In this document: piece after piece, positions 8,060 through 17,172 of the stretch
How positions within the stretch are numbered: position 1 is the first letter of the stretch
Layout of the letters: each line of letters starts with the position of its first letter
Assembly: GCA_024275415.1 (NCBI GenBank)
Contig: JAJRZD010000125.1
Location: forward strand, 1-41,913
Source: an archaeon
Lineage (GTDB): Archaea > Asgardarchaeota > Thorarchaeia > Thorarchaeales > Thorarchaeaceae
Length of the DNA: 41,913 bases
Reading direction: 5' to 3'
Notes under the pieces: generated by a model
What the model was told of the DNA's origin: nothing
Databases searched by the model: none
Seen by the model: only the letters and a program-made list of their open reading frames with translations
Made by a program: the position numbers and the translations under genes

Positions 8060-9079
8060 ATGAAGCACGCCAAAAGTATCATTATAGGAGTCCTAGTCCT
8101 TTTCATGATATACGCCATCCCCGTCGTTCACTCCATTCCCGTGAGTCGTGCAACACCAGTCATTTCAGACTGGCCGGGTGGCTTGATTATCGACCATACA
8201 TGTATCGACTTGGAATCAATACCGGCTGAGTGGATTCAGGCTGCACAAACCAATGTCAGAGTGCATTATGCTCACACAAGCCATGGCAGTCAGATAACCA
8301 CGGGTCTGACACGAATCGAATCGGCTGATGCAACCTATAGTCAGGTGTCTATCACAGGATCACTGCCCACTGAAGAGGGAGCATTGTGCATCCTCGACGG
8401 AAATCCCCCTCATTCCTACATCACGCCTGACCTGTATTGGGAAACGGACGATGGCATTGCCATCACGCAGCAGACACTAGATGACAATCCGACAATCACA
8501 GTTTCGATGTGGGCGTGGTGTACCCAGCTCAATTACTACGACAGCACTGCTGTCCAACAATATCTGGATGCAATGAGTGCTCTTGAAGAAGCCAATCCTG
8601 ATGTGACCTTTGTTTATATGACATGCAATGCTCAAGCAAGTGATGCGGAAGGTTATAATCGATGGCTCAACAATGAGATAATCCGAGAGTATTGCGCCAC
8701 GAACAACAAGGTTCTTTTCGATTTCGCAGACCTTGACGCATGGAGCAATGGTGAGCAGAACACCTACCAATACAGCGTGGATGGAACGACATACACTGTC
8801 CCCCTTGAGCACGAAGATTTTAACGGCGATCAAGCCGGACATACCACATATACGAGCTGCGAGCAGAAAGGCAGAGCCTTCTGGTGGCTTGTGGCAAGTC
8901 TGGCAGGTTGGAATGCGCCCACGGTTTCAAGTACAGGGGCATCAAGTGACACGGCAACCGGGATCAGTTCGAAGCCTGCACTTGGCTCATCAGACTATCT
9001 CTTCCTAGGTACGACACTAGGGCTGGTTGCGGTTCTTGTTGTTGTGACAGTTCTGTACAACAAACACCTGAATCGATGA
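8060..9079 (+). CDS. secreted, membrane-anchored SGNH-like protein
   Basis: A 339-residue exported protein with a signal peptide (residues 1-26) and a C-terminal membrane helix (about 313-333) preceded by a Ser/Thr-rich spacer. The ectodomain carries VHYAHTSHGSQITTG near residue 75 and a C-terminal segment LEHEDFNGDQAGHTTY. It resembles bacterial secreted proteins with the HTSHGSQ signature that have an SGNH-hydrolase-like fold. Hydrolysis of an ester is possible, but the substrate is unknown. The start is fixed by a near-perfect Shine-Dalgarno, AAAGGAGG at 8045-8052, 7 nt before the ATG. Confidence 0.75.
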   Translation: MKHAKSIIIGVLVLFMIYAIPVVHSIPVSRATPVISDWPGGLIIDHTCIDLESIPAEWIQAAQTNVRVHYAHTSHGSQITTGLTRIESADATYSQVSITGSLPTEEGALCILDGNPPHSYITPDLYWETDDGIAITQQTLDDNPTITVSMWAWCTQLNYYDSTAVQQYLDAMSALEEANPDVTFVYMTCNAQASDAEGYNRWLNNEIIREYCATNNKVLFDFADLDAWSNGEQNTYQYSVDGTTYTVPLEHEDFNGDQAGHTTYTSCEQKGRAFWWLVASLAGWNAPTVSSTGASSDTATGISSKPALGSSDYLFLGTTLGLVAVLVVVTVLYNKHLNR

Positions 9080-9194
9080 GTTACCAGTGTTTCAGGCTTG
9101 GACTTCTGTCTGGATTGGTGTGTTGCCTAACCGAGCGGGCAGCACTCACGCCAGACTTAAGTTCACGCATGGCTTGACATCCGTGGAGAATACC

Positions 9195-9485
9195 ATGTAC
9201 AAAGTCATAGCGAGAGTCCATGAACTCCGGACCACAGAAGGGCATGATCCATGTCCCCTCTTCAAGTTGAACGAGGAGTTTGACCTCTCAAATCCCCAAG
9301 AACGTACGAAGATATGCAAGTGGGCCATCAACTCTATGTTCCCGGGCGAGATTGCACTAGAGTATGGCGGTTCGATTCCCTTTGGAGAACACACTGATAG
9401 GATTAGGATTGCCTGTCCAGACCCAGATCGGATTGTGGTCTTTGAATTGAGGCAAGAAGAGAAGAAATCTGAAACAAACGAGTGA
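9195..9485 (+). CDS. TIGR04076-like small protein
   Basis: A 96-residue protein that starts MYKVIARVHEL and ends CPDPDRIVVFELR, in the manner of the TIGR04076 family also seen at 3882-4178. It has the middle KICKWAINSMFP helix. The function of the family is unknown. The ATG at 9195 is preferred over an upstream GTG at 9087 because the homology begins there. It ends exactly one base before the convergent gene at 9486, so the two stop codons abut. Confidence 0.72.
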   Translation: MYKVIARVHELRTTEGHDPCPLFKLNEEFDLSNPQERTKICKWAINSMFPGEIALEYGGSIPFGEHTDRIRIACPDPDRIVVFELRQEEKKSETNE

Positions 9486-10655
9486 TCATGAGATGGGAAC
9501 GAGGCGTCTGTTCACGAACTCGGACAACTCGTTTCTTGTTTGCTCGATACTATCTAGCGCATCTCTTGAGAGATCCGTGAAAAGGCCATAGACTATCTCA
9601 GCCTGCCCGTCCCGTTTTTCTATCTCCCACCTGCCTACAATCGAACCATCGACCCATATGGATGGCCTAATTTCACCTGACACGATGATTCCCTTCCTAG
9701 GTTCTGAAAGTGGTGGCTTTAACTCGGGTGGCCAATAGTCATCTCGAATCTTCGGGAATATCATTTCGGTATGTTCCTCTATGATGTACCATGAGCGGAT
9801 CTTGTATGCCTTTGGGAAATGATCCTCATATGGAAGAAAGAACGGTTCAGGTCTCTCATCAAGTTCGAATGCTCTGAACTTGTCGAAATCGTCATTGGTC
9901 ATCAGGAGTTTCTGTCGGTCCATCTCCACCTCGACCAGACCATCTTTGATTTTCGCAATGATGCCTTTCGTTTCCCCAATCCTTAGCGAAAGCCACCATG
10001 CGATGTCCTTGATGGTGACAGGACCAAAGTGGTCAATATACCTGCGAGTCACTTCAGCAAGGGCAGTTTCCTCGCTCATTGAGGATCTCTCGAATCCTTT
10101 GAGCCAGCGTTCTGCAAGATCATAGGTCAATCGAGTGCTTCGTGCATGTTTCCCTCTGGCTCTTATGATCTTCCCCATCCCGATGCCGACAAGCAGAAGC
10201 CACCTCATCTGATTGCCAAGGTGTGGCAGTCGTTTCTTCAGCTCTCCTATACTCAACTGCCCCTCTTGCAATGCAAGCTCGATTTCCCTGATTTTCTCAT
10301 CAATCTCAGATTGCGTGAGGTTCTTGATTGGAGGTGCTTGTCGCATCGTCCTGACCAATCTAGGACCAAGGGCGTTCTGTACAATCGCATAGTTGTCTTT
10401 GTGGATGATGTGCTGAGTGTTGCGAAATGCAGGCATTCGCACGAATTCTTTTCCTGAGTTCAGGGTGTCGAAGATATCGCTTGAAGCGTAATCACCGATG
10501 CGCGCCCACGCTGAGAGATATGGTGTCCAATAGTCCGTGGAGTGTAGTCCCAATGAAGCCCTAGCGACATCGGAGAACGTTTTGTAACTGTTTCCCACCA
10601 GACCTTGTTTGTACAATTGGTAAGTCCTGACCTGCTCAGAATCACAATCCGCCAT
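9486..10655 (-). CDS. winged-helix DNA-binding protein (HTH_42 / AlkZ-like family)
   Basis: A 389-residue soluble protein of the HTH_42 superfamily (PF06224), which includes the AlkZ crosslink glycosylases. It shows the family pattern of an N-terminal LGLHSTDYWTPYLSAWARIG segment (about residues 35-54), a middle HFGPVTIKDIAWWLSL winged helix, a FLPYEDHFPKAYKIR stretch and a C-terminal IWVDGSIVGRWEI strand pair. The Gln-x-Gln catalytic motif of AlkZ is not present at the N-terminal site, where His-Ser-Thr stands instead, so glycosylase activity is doubtful. Length is typical. Confidence 0.8.
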   Translation of the reverse strand: MADCDSEQVRTYQLYKQGLVGNSYKTFSDVARASLGLHSTDYWTPYLSAWARIGDYASSDIFDTLNSGKEFVRMPAFRNTQHIIHKDNYAIVQNALGPRLVRTMRQAPPIKNLTQSEIDEKIREIELALQEGQLSIGELKKRLPHLGNQMRWLLLVGIGMGKIIRARGKHARSTRLTYDLAERWLKGFERSSMSEETALAEVTRRYIDHFGPVTIKDIAWWLSLRIGETKGIIAKIKDGLVEVEMDRQKLLMTNDDFDKFRAFELDERPEPFFLPYEDHFPKAYKIRSWYIIEEHTEMIFPKIRDDYWPPELKPPLSEPRKGIIVSGEIRPSIWVDGSIVGRWEIEKRDGQAEIVYGLFTDLSRDALDSIEQTRNELSEFVNRRLVPIS

Positions 10656-10698
10656 CGAATCTCAGTCATCCCATTTGCTCTATCAATCTAACGGAAAC

Positions 10699-11499
10699 CT
10701 AGTCAGTCTGCTTCTGAAGCATGTATCTCGCAATTGGTTCGCCTTCAGGAAACTCCCAAGTGCCTTTTACACCTGCCTTTAGAGCGCCAATCTCAAGATG
10801 GAGCATCGCTATCCCACAATCGAGTCGTGGGGAGATGCTCTTTGAGGCGAAGGCATTCTTGAAGAATATCTCTATCGAGTCACCAACGATCCTGAACCTC
10901 CAAGGCTGCCTGTTCACGGCAGAGGGTGCAAGCCTGGCCGCCTCCAACGCGTGACGTGTCCACCCCGTTGGCTGCTCGCTTCCTAGATAGAGAAGCTTCT
11001 GTATCTCTTTTCTCCTTCGAGACCCAATGATTCCCGACATGACTTTCTCTGTCCTGCTCTTGCCAGTGGATGCAAATCCTACCGCTATGACTCCAAGTAT
11101 CTTCTCATACTCTCCAAGGTCAATCTCACTGCTGATGCTCTCCTCTCTGAAAAAGCCCCCGACCCAACATGTATCCACTCCATTGGCTGTCGCCTCTAGC
11201 ACCAGTCCTTCACCATGGAATCCTACCGCTTCCTGAACCTGCTGCTGGATCATGTCCCCAATTAGGACAATGCAATGAGGCGAATCAGTAATCGCTCCGT
11301 ATGAGCCAATAACACCTTTGAATAGGTCGCTGGGTGGCTCTGCTACGATGATGGAGCGTGCCCCAGGAATAGGATGGAATGAACTTGATATATCATCGAG
11401 TCTATCAAGAATCTCATCAGGCACCGGTTCTCCGGTGTATCGTCTCCGAGAATGTCTCGTTCTTATTGCCCCAAACCATCTATCGACTGGTATCTTCAT
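10699..11499 (-). CDS. nitroreductase-family protein
   Basis: A 266-residue protein of the putative TM-nitroreductase type (PF14512). It opens with AIRTRHSRRRYTGEPVPDEIL, the FMN-phosphate-binding arginine region. The second half has ALEAARLAPSAVNRQPWRF, the classic nitroreductase motif, here in an inverted-duplicated layout. It likely binds FMN and reduces an unknown substrate with NAD(P)H. It begins with ATG at 11499, 43 nt upstream of the HTH_42 gene on the same strand, so the two may be co-transcribed. Confidence 0.85.
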   Translation of the reverse strand: MKIPVDRWFGAIRTRHSRRRYTGEPVPDEILDRLDDISSSFHPIPGARSIIVAEPPSDLFKGVIGSYGAITDSPHCIVLIGDMIQQQVQEAVGFHGEGLVLEATANGVDTCWVGGFFREESISSEIDLGEYEKILGVIAVGFASTGKSRTEKVMSGIIGSRRRKEIQKLLYLGSEQPTGWTRHALEAARLAPSAVNRQPWRFRIVGDSIEIFFKNAFASKSISPRLDCGIAMLHLEIGALKAGVKGTWEFPEGEPIARYMLQKQTD

Positions 11500-11611
11500 G
11501 AGCTATCATCCTGAGATTGAGTCAAATTAAGAAAAGCATTGAGATAGAGTTCATTTCACAAACCACAAACAATAACTCACCAGCTCCCTTGCTCTCTACG
11601 AGGCGAACGAA

Positions 11612-11866
11612 TTGTCGTCACCCGAGGATATCATAGTCAGGAATCTGACAATCTACTTTGGTCTGGGGCTGCTACTCCGAATCGTACTTTACGGATTTCC
11701 TTCGTTGGAGTTAGTTTGGCTATACGTTACTCTATCTTTTTCGGTAGGTGTTGGTGGGGCCGCATTGACCATCGGTCGTGATTATGGGAAACGGAACTAT
11801 CTTGCTGTTGGCATTCTATTTGTCATTCTCGGACTGCTTCCGATCCATTACCTCTTTGTCGTCTAG
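11612..11866 (+). CDS. small membrane protein (84 residues)
   Basis: Three hydrophobic segments (about residues 13-29, 34-54 and 63-84) separated by short loops (GRDYGKRN). No family recognised. The start is TTG at 11612 with GAGG 8 nt upstream. Its last 44 nt overlap the 3' end of the convergent methyltransferase gene, which lowers confidence a little. Confidence 0.55.
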   Translation: MSSPEDIIVRNLTIYFGLGLLLRIVLYGFPSLELVWLYVTLSFSVGVGGAALTIGRDYGKRNYLAVGILFVILGLLPIHYLFVV

Positions 11867-12458
11867 GGATGAACATGGGCACATTCTCAAAATACGCAAT
11901 ATATTCGCTGCCGAACTCTCGCACAAGTTCCTTCTCTTCCTTCTTGCACACTACATAATCTCGCGCTATGATGATTGGTGTGACCAGTAGGGAATAGAGT
12001 TGTGAGAGAAGCAACGACATTCCAACATGTGACAGGATGGCTCCAAGATACTGAGGATGTCTTACCTTTGAGTATAGACCGCCGATGACCACTTTTTCGG
12101 CACGATGGGTTTCTGAAGCCTGCAATCCCAAGTCCCTGACACCACCAATACCAAGCCAGACTCCTAATGCGATGAACATCCCTCCAAAGATGATGTCAGC
12201 GGTCGAGAAGACGAAGGTGTTCTCTACGATCAGAATTGGTATATCAATGAATGGTAGTGCGAACTGTGGTTGTGGTGATAGCCAGATGCCGAAGAGGAAG
12301 ATGAAATATCCCCAGCCAGATACCATACCGAGAGCACTACCAATCTTCTTACCTTTCTTCATACCATATCTGGCATCGAGTCTGGTATGCTCCACTGATA
12401 GGAAGTGAAGTGGAAGTAGTAACAGGATCCCGACCAGTGAAATTAGAAACCACACCAT
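11823..12458 (-). CDS. isoprenylcysteine carboxyl methyltransferase-like membrane enzyme
   Basis: About 211 residues with four to five membrane helices and the ICMT/PEMT C-terminal signature: GGLYSKVRHPQYLG, then KKEEKELVREFGSEYIAYFENVPMFIP. In this superfamily the Arg-His-Pro-x-Tyr segment and the later paired glutamates bind S-adenosylmethionine and substrate. It would methylate a lipid or protein carboxyl or amine at the membrane; the substrate is unknown. The open frame runs upstream into the next gene. I chose the ATG at 12458 because AAGGTG (12465-12470) sits 6 nt before it and the first membrane helix starts there. Confidence 0.85.
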   Translation of the reverse strand: MVWFLISLVGILLLLPLHFLSVEHTRLDARYGMKKGKKIGSALGMVSGWGYFIFLFGIWLSPQPQFALPFIDIPILIVENTFVFSTADIIFGGMFIALGVWLGIGGVRDLGLQASETHRAEKVVIGGLYSKVRHPQYLGAILSHVGMSLLLSQLYSLLVTPIIIARDYVVCKKEEKELVREFGSEYIAYFENVPMFIPRRQRGNGSEAVRE

Positions 12459-12526
12459 TACAAGCACCTTGCCCGTAATGATTTGTATCTCTTTGAGATG
12501 AGCTTTCCGATTCCGGGGATGCACAT

Positions 12527-12994
12527 CTACTCGTATCCCGCGATAGTGATATTCCCTATAGAGTTCATCTGTCGGACTTCGATGATCCTTGCTCCGAAGC
12601 CTCCGACAATTCCGGCGTAGAACCACGCCTGATATAAGAGGTCCGAAAAGACTGGTAACTCCAATGCGCTCCATCCAAGTGATGACTTCAGTGTGCTCCA
12701 CACCATTGGATCCACTGCTATCGCAATGAGCATGAAGATAAGTCCTACTAATGCACCTTTCACGAGAGCACATATCTGGTATTTCAGGCTACAACCTCCA
12801 CCGACAAGATGCTTGTAAGTCACAGGGGCTGCAAGGAGAAAAATGGTCGGGATCGACACGACCCAGTAAAGACTCGGAGATGCCAATACGCTCGCTGTGA
12901 TTCCGGCTCCTAACATCAGGATATATACGATGGCCCAGTATTGTACCACCCAGAGCCAGCTTTTGATATCATCAGTGACGCTCATATCACTCAT
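12527..12994 (-). CDS. membrane protein of unknown function
   Basis: About 155 residues with four hydrophobic helices and a short polar N-terminus (MSDMSVTDDIKSWLW). I do not recognise it. The start at 12994 follows the end of the histidine-phosphatase gene (13008) by 13 nt; an ATG at 12985 is the alternative. It lies in a same-strand run, phosphatase, this gene, then the methyltransferase, with short gaps, so an operon is likely. Confidence 0.65.
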   Translation of the reverse strand: MSDMSVTDDIKSWLWVVQYWAIVYILMLGAGITASVLASPSLYWVVSIPTIFLLAAPVTYKHLVGGGCSLKYQICALVKGALVGLIFMLIAIAVDPMVWSTLKSSLGWSALELPVFSDLLYQAWFYAGIVGGFGARIIEVRQMNSIGNITIAGYE

Positions 12995-13007
12995 CCTGTT
13001 TGTGTTT

Positions 13008-13805
13008 TCAGATTCCCTGATTATTCCTTCGATATGACTTATTGGTCGAGAGCCCGTGATGCGCAAACTCCATCTCTTCGCCCCCCAAAAAGATACGGGC
13101 TTCTCCATCTGATAACCTGATCCCTATTCCCCCAAGGAATGGCTCTCTGTCTTGAGCGCCGATTTCCCTTTGAAGGAACATCCTCTTCGCTGCCATCAAT
13201 GCAAGGTCATGTGTCACATGGATATGCATTGACCCGGCATCGTCGGCAGCAAGTCTGTCAAACAACTCTGCCTTTAGTCGGGATTCGTAGTCTTGAAACC
13301 GCTCTATCTTATCGTCAAACTCTCCATCCGCCCACCTGTTGATGAACACATCGATGTTCATTCCGTCAGGCTGGAGTTCATGCCAAACGCTCTGATCCCT
13401 GATCTCAGGTGTGGCTAGGATGGATAACGTTTCGAATTCCTCAACGCTCCCGCCTCTACTGCTGAACCCCTTCACAATCTCGTCCGCGGTCTGATAGCAG
13501 CGGGATACGAAGCTGAAGAAGATTCTTGTCTTCCGGTTCGTTGGCAACTTACTTCCAAACTCGGTGGACATCCTACATCCTGTAGGAGTGAGCCCTGTGC
13601 TCAGTTGGGCAGCATGATTGTTGATGACCTCTCTATGAGAATGACGGATCATTAACAGAACATTGGTACTTGGAGAGAGTGCAACAACCCACTCTATCAG
13701 ACGTTTCGCGCTTTTTAACCAGTCCAAGGAGTCCCATTCAGTTTCGTTTTTCACAGTGGACGTTCTACTCCTTCCATTGAGTGTTTTTTGGCTTACGACA
13801 TCCAT
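13008..13805 (-). CDS. histidine phosphatase family protein
   Basis: A 265-residue protein of the phosphoglycerate-mutase-like superfamily. LLMIRHSHRE (Arg54-His55) supplies the phospho-accepting histidine, FSFVSRCYQTADEIV is the conserved arginine region, and VTHDLALMAA (His199) supplies the second catalytic histidine. It removes phosphate from an unknown small molecule or protein. The N-terminal 45 residues before the core are not conserved in sequence as far as I can tell. The start is ATG at 13805. Confidence 0.85.
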   Translation of the reverse strand: MDVVSQKTLNGRSRTSTVKNETEWDSLDWLKSAKRLIEWVVALSPSTNVLLMIRHSHREVINNHAAQLSTGLTPTGCRMSTEFGSKLPTNRKTRIFFSFVSRCYQTADEIVKGFSSRGGSVEEFETLSILATPEIRDQSVWHELQPDGMNIDVFINRWADGEFDDKIERFQDYESRLKAELFDRLAADDAGSMHIHVTHDLALMAAKRMFLQREIGAQDREPFLGGIGIRLSDGEARIFLGGEEMEFAHHGLSTNKSYRRNNQGI

Positions 13806-13833
13806 GATAAAATAGTATGTTCGTACCTAGTTC

Positions 13834-15093
13834 CTATCCTGTGCGCTTCAAGAATTCTCTAATTGCGATTGCAGCAGACGCTCCCTCTCCAGCAGCTGAT
13901 ATGGCTTGGTTCGTGGCACCTGCCCTACAATCCCCGGCAGCAAAGACACCCATGACACTCGTCTGCATTCCAATGTTAGTTGTTATGAATCCCCGGTCGT
14001 CGGTCTTGATGGTGCCTGCAACGAATTTCGTGTTAGGCTTCAAACCAATGAAAACAAAAAGCCCGTCTGGCGAGTACTCCTTCAGCTCCCCGGTATCAAT
14101 GTGCCTTACCATCACGGACTTGAGCTGGTTCTCACCCTTGAGTTCTACCACCTCTGCATGTGTGATTATCTCAATTCCTTCTTTATCCCCAACCTTCTCC
14201 TGAAGGATTGGCGATGCAGACGGTTTCTCTCCCCGCACGATGATAGTCACTTTCGTGGCGAATTTCTCCTTCAGGTACAACGATTCTTCGAAAGCCGAGT
14301 CACCTCCACCAATGACGAAGAGTTCCTTCCCCTTGTAGAACGCGCCATCACAGGTGGCACAATAGTGGATACTGATTCCTGCTAGATCATCAGAGCCAGG
14401 GACTACTAATTCCCTGTAGTTGCTCCCTGTTGCCACAAGGACTGCATTGCAGAAGAGTTCCGTTCCGTCTGAGGTCACCACTTTCTTGTGGGCACATCTG
14501 TCGAATGACCCCCCGTCTTTCACATCGTGACAAGGAGAGATATCTACTACATCATATGGGAAGAGTATCTCGACACCGAACTTCTTGACTTGCTTCTTCA
14601 GATTCTCTGCGAACACCTCTCCTGTGATGCCTTCAGGAAAGCCAGGGTAATTGTCTAATCTGTTCGTGATGAATGCCTGCCCACCAATCGTCGAACGTTC
14701 GATTACTAGAACCTCATAATCATCTCGTGCAAGATAGAGTGCTGCAGTGAGGCCCGCTGGTCCTCCTCCAATGATGATCACATCATAGAATGTGCTAGCA
14801 GCCTCGGTGGCAAGTCCTAGTGCCTTTGCCAGTTCAACATTGCTAGGCTCGATCAAAAGATGCTCTGACTGCCCCTCCACTATCTGAATCACAGGGATTT
14901 TTTTCATCGGTTTTCCATACATCTTCTCATTCGCAGCAAGAACAAAGTCATAGGCTTCTTTTGATTCAGAGGTTTCAAGCTCGATATCTCTCCATTCATA
15001 ATGGATTCTTTGCTCACCTAGGTATTTTTTTGATCTTCTACAATCCGAACACCAATTGGCGCCGTAAACAACAACCTTCCTCTTTTCACTCAT
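13834..15093 (-). CDS. thioredoxin reductase with N-terminal glutaredoxin-like domain
   Basis: A 419-residue fusion. Residues 1-95 are a glutaredoxin-like domain with the redox pair Cys15-Ser-Asp-Cys18 and the cis-proline segment KKIPVIQI. Residues 102-419 are a low-molecular-weight thioredoxin reductase with the FAD motif GGGPAG (109-114), NAD(P)H loop GGGDSAFEES (262-271), the active pair Cys245-Ala-Thr-Cys248 and the C-terminal FAD motif GVFAAGDCR. Electrons would pass from NAD(P)H through FAD and CATC to the attached glutaredoxin. Upstream, the Gfo/Idh gene ends behind a strong hairpin. Confidence 0.92.
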   Translation of the reverse strand: MSEKRKVVVYGANWCSDCRRSKKYLGEQRIHYEWRDIELETSESKEAYDFVLAANEKMYGKPMKKIPVIQIVEGQSEHLLIEPSNVELAKALGLATEAASTFYDVIIIGGGPAGLTAALYLARDDYEVLVIERSTIGGQAFITNRLDNYPGFPEGITGEVFAENLKKQVKKFGVEILFPYDVVDISPCHDVKDGGSFDRCAHKKVVTSDGTELFCNAVLVATGSNYRELVVPGSDDLAGISIHYCATCDGAFYKGKELFVIGGGDSAFEESLYLKEKFATKVTIIVRGEKPSASPILQEKVGDKEGIEIITHAEVVELKGENQLKSVMVRHIDTGELKEYSPDGLFVFIGLKPNTKFVAGTIKTDDRGFITTNIGMQTSVMGVFAAGDCRAGATNQAISAAGEGASAAIAIREFLKRTG

Positions 15094-15165
15094 CTGTATC
15101 CCTTACAAACAGACATATTGTTATGGAAAAGATTTGCTGTATAACCAGAAATGAAAACAAGTATT

Positions 15166-15186
15166 GAGGGGAATTGAATTCCCCTC
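15166..15186 (-). terminator. hairpin after the Gfo/Idh gene
   Basis: GAGGGGAATT (15166-15175), a single G, then AATTCCCCTC (15177-15186): a perfect 10-bp palindrome between the end of the minus-strand Gfo/Idh gene and the start of the thioredoxin reductase gene. The downstream minus strand is only moderately T-rich, so it may instead be an operator for the reductase. Confidence 0.55.
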
Positions 15187-15202
15187 TTTGCATCACAATG
15201 AA

Positions 15203-16237
15203 CTAGATGAGGTCAGTGACAATCTTATCTGACCACTTCTGTGCTGCAATCGCGTCCGTATAGTCGAACTCTGGCTTTTCATTCCCAAGGCATGCTTGGA
15301 CAAAGTGTGCTATCAGCTGTCGGTGACCCCATATTCGTGGACCCTTGCCTTCTACTTTCCAGTTCTGCGTTTCAGCACCTAGAAGGGACACATCGAATAT
15401 GGACGGATCCTTACTTGGAACCCAATCGACAACGATTGTTTTGCCATTGTTCCCGAATATCTCAAACCTACTGGTGTCCAATCCCTTTTCCACTGTTGAG
15501 CCGTACATCAGTTTTCCAACGACGCCATTTTCAAGCCGGATGACCCCTACTGTCTGGTATCCTTTGAAGTCATCAATGCCTTCGATTGGCATATAGTTTG
15601 CAGCCCATTTGACATTCTCAATATCCGTGCCGAAGAACCAGCGGAACATATCAAGTGACCAGACTGACAATGTATAATCTGGATAACCACCACTCTTTTC
15701 GATGTCCCATGCCCACGATGAAAGTGGCCACTGATCAGCCAGGTCTTTTGCAGCAATGAACTCCCTGAATGTTATTGCGATAGGCTTTCCGATGGCCCCA
15801 CTCTCATAGAGCTCTTTTGCCTTGACATAGCCGGGACATCTTCTAAAGTTAAGTATCGGCATGAGCACGACGCCTTGTTTCTCTGCAAGCTTGCCCAACT
15901 CCTCGGCCTGCTCGAGTTTTGGTGCGATAGGCATTTCCAGATAGACATGCTTACCACCCTCGAGTGCTTCTTTGGCCATTGGATAATGGAACGGGGTGGG
16001 TGTCGCTACACATACCGCGTCAACCTCTGGATCCTTGCATACCTCGCTCCAGTCGTAGTAGATATTGATACCGTACTTCTCTTTCAGTTTGGTTGCGATT
16101 TCCTCGCTTTTTCGCCCCTTTCTCGCAATTACTCCCAAGAGCTTTGAGTTAGGTACTTTCCGAAATGATGGTACATGTGCCTGTCCACCAACAAACCCGA
16201 GACCTGCACAGACCGTTTTAAGTTCCTTATCTGCCAT
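15203..16237 (-). CDS. Gfo/Idh/MocA family oxidoreductase
   Basis: A 344-residue dinucleotide-dependent dehydrogenase. It has an N-terminal Rossmann domain (LGFVGGQAHVPSFRKVPNSKLLGVIARKG by position, residues 9-37), the EMP variant of the EKP catalytic motif (GGKHVYLEMPIAP, lysine replaced by methionine), and the C-terminal alpha/beta domain (SGGYPDYTLSVWSLDMFRWFFGT). Loss of the catalytic lysine suggests an altered reaction or a binding role. I chose the ATG at 16237, with GGAG 10 nt upstream, over an ATG pair at 16261. The substrate is unknown. Confidence 0.88.
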   Translation of the reverse strand: MADKELKTVCAGLGFVGGQAHVPSFRKVPNSKLLGVIARKGRKSEEIATKLKEKYGINIYYDWSEVCKDPEVDAVCVATPTPFHYPMAKEALEGGKHVYLEMPIAPKLEQAEELGKLAEKQGVVLMPILNFRRCPGYVKAKELYESGAIGKPIAITFREFIAAKDLADQWPLSSWAWDIEKSGGYPDYTLSVWSLDMFRWFFGTDIENVKWAANYMPIEGIDDFKGYQTVGVIRLENGVVGKLMYGSTVEKGLDTSRFEIFGNNGKTIVVDWVPSKDPSIFDVSLLGAETQNWKVEGKGPRIWGHRQLIAHFVQACLGNEKPEFDYTDAIAAQKWSDKIVTDLI

Positions 16238-16472
16238 TCCATTCTCGCTCCTTTTCATCATATGAGTCAGATAGTCATGTTATGGTTGGGAGAACATAGT
16301 TCACTCATTCCGTTCACAACTATTGACTCTTGTTTTTGATTGCAGTATGAACGACCTCTGCCTTTTAAGGAATAGGGCTTATTGTAAAGGTGCAAGAATT
16401 TCTTTGTCTTGTTACAAAACGTAAACGACCTGCTATCTTCCTATCGAAATACTGCTGGATTACCTCGGTCTA

Positions 16473-17117
16473 TCATCTTATCGCTTTCAGAGCTCTACTT
16501 GCAACGAACCAGCTTATGTTTCCGAGCATCTCGTGTGGGAGATAGAATATCGAATTTCTGTCAAAGAGCATACGGGCACTTGCTGGGAACTCCTCGTCAG
16601 CCTCTTCAAAGATTATGAGCACTTTTACCATGGGGAGAAAGGACAGCTCAAACCCTACATCTCCGTAGTCTACTCTCTTCGCACCTAACCGCTCGAATGC
16701 TGTATAGAGCTTCTCCCTATTCTCAATAAAAGCAGCAAGGAGTGCTTTGATGTCTTCTTCGTCAAATGAATACCTGCAAGCCCACGACCCTCTCAATGTG
16801 TTGAACTTCACCCATTCGTTCCCGATGCCCTTGTCCTTTGCCTTGCTGTAATAGAAGAGATATGGAATCAACCGGCTGGGTGATGTTTCTGTATTTGTAA
16901 ACGTATCGACAGTCCTTCCTGTTTCAAAATATAATCGGATACCAAGAATGTCCACATATTCGCTTCCCAGTCCAAAATGGTTCCTGATGGACTGGATGTC
17001 ATCCTTGAAATTCTCCCAGCTCCACATTGCTGAACTCGTATCGAACTGCTCGATGTCGTGCTTATGCGCTATCTCTCGCGCGACACCCATCCAATACTCT
17101 AGAATATCGTCCGGCAT
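16473..17117 (-). CDS. DUF3786 domain protein
   Basis: A 214-residue protein that matches DUF3786 by its pattern: DILGIRLYFETG, NEWVKFNTLRGSWACRY, RLGAKRVDYGDVGFELSFLPMVKVLIIFEEADEEFPASARMLFD, then YLPHEML. As I recall, the domain is found in anaerobes with corrinoid/CODH enzymes and is sometimes fused to an Fe-S domain like that of CdhE; its function is not known. AGGTG lies 7 nt before the ATG. It follows the DUF166 gene on the same strand and sits near the C1 cluster. Confidence 0.82.
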   Translation of the reverse strand: MPDDILEYWMGVAREIAHKHDIEQFDTSSAMWSWENFKDDIQSIRNHFGLGSEYVDILGIRLYFETGRTVDTFTNTETSPSRLIPYLFYYSKAKDKGIGNEWVKFNTLRGSWACRYSFDEEDIKALLAAFIENREKLYTAFERLGAKRVDYGDVGFELSFLPMVKVLIIFEEADEEFPASARMLFDRNSIFYLPHEMLGNISWFVASRALKAIR

Positions 17118-17172
17118 AGAAAATCACCTACTCTGATACATCCGTTCCTATCAGTTTTTACAAACGCCATGC

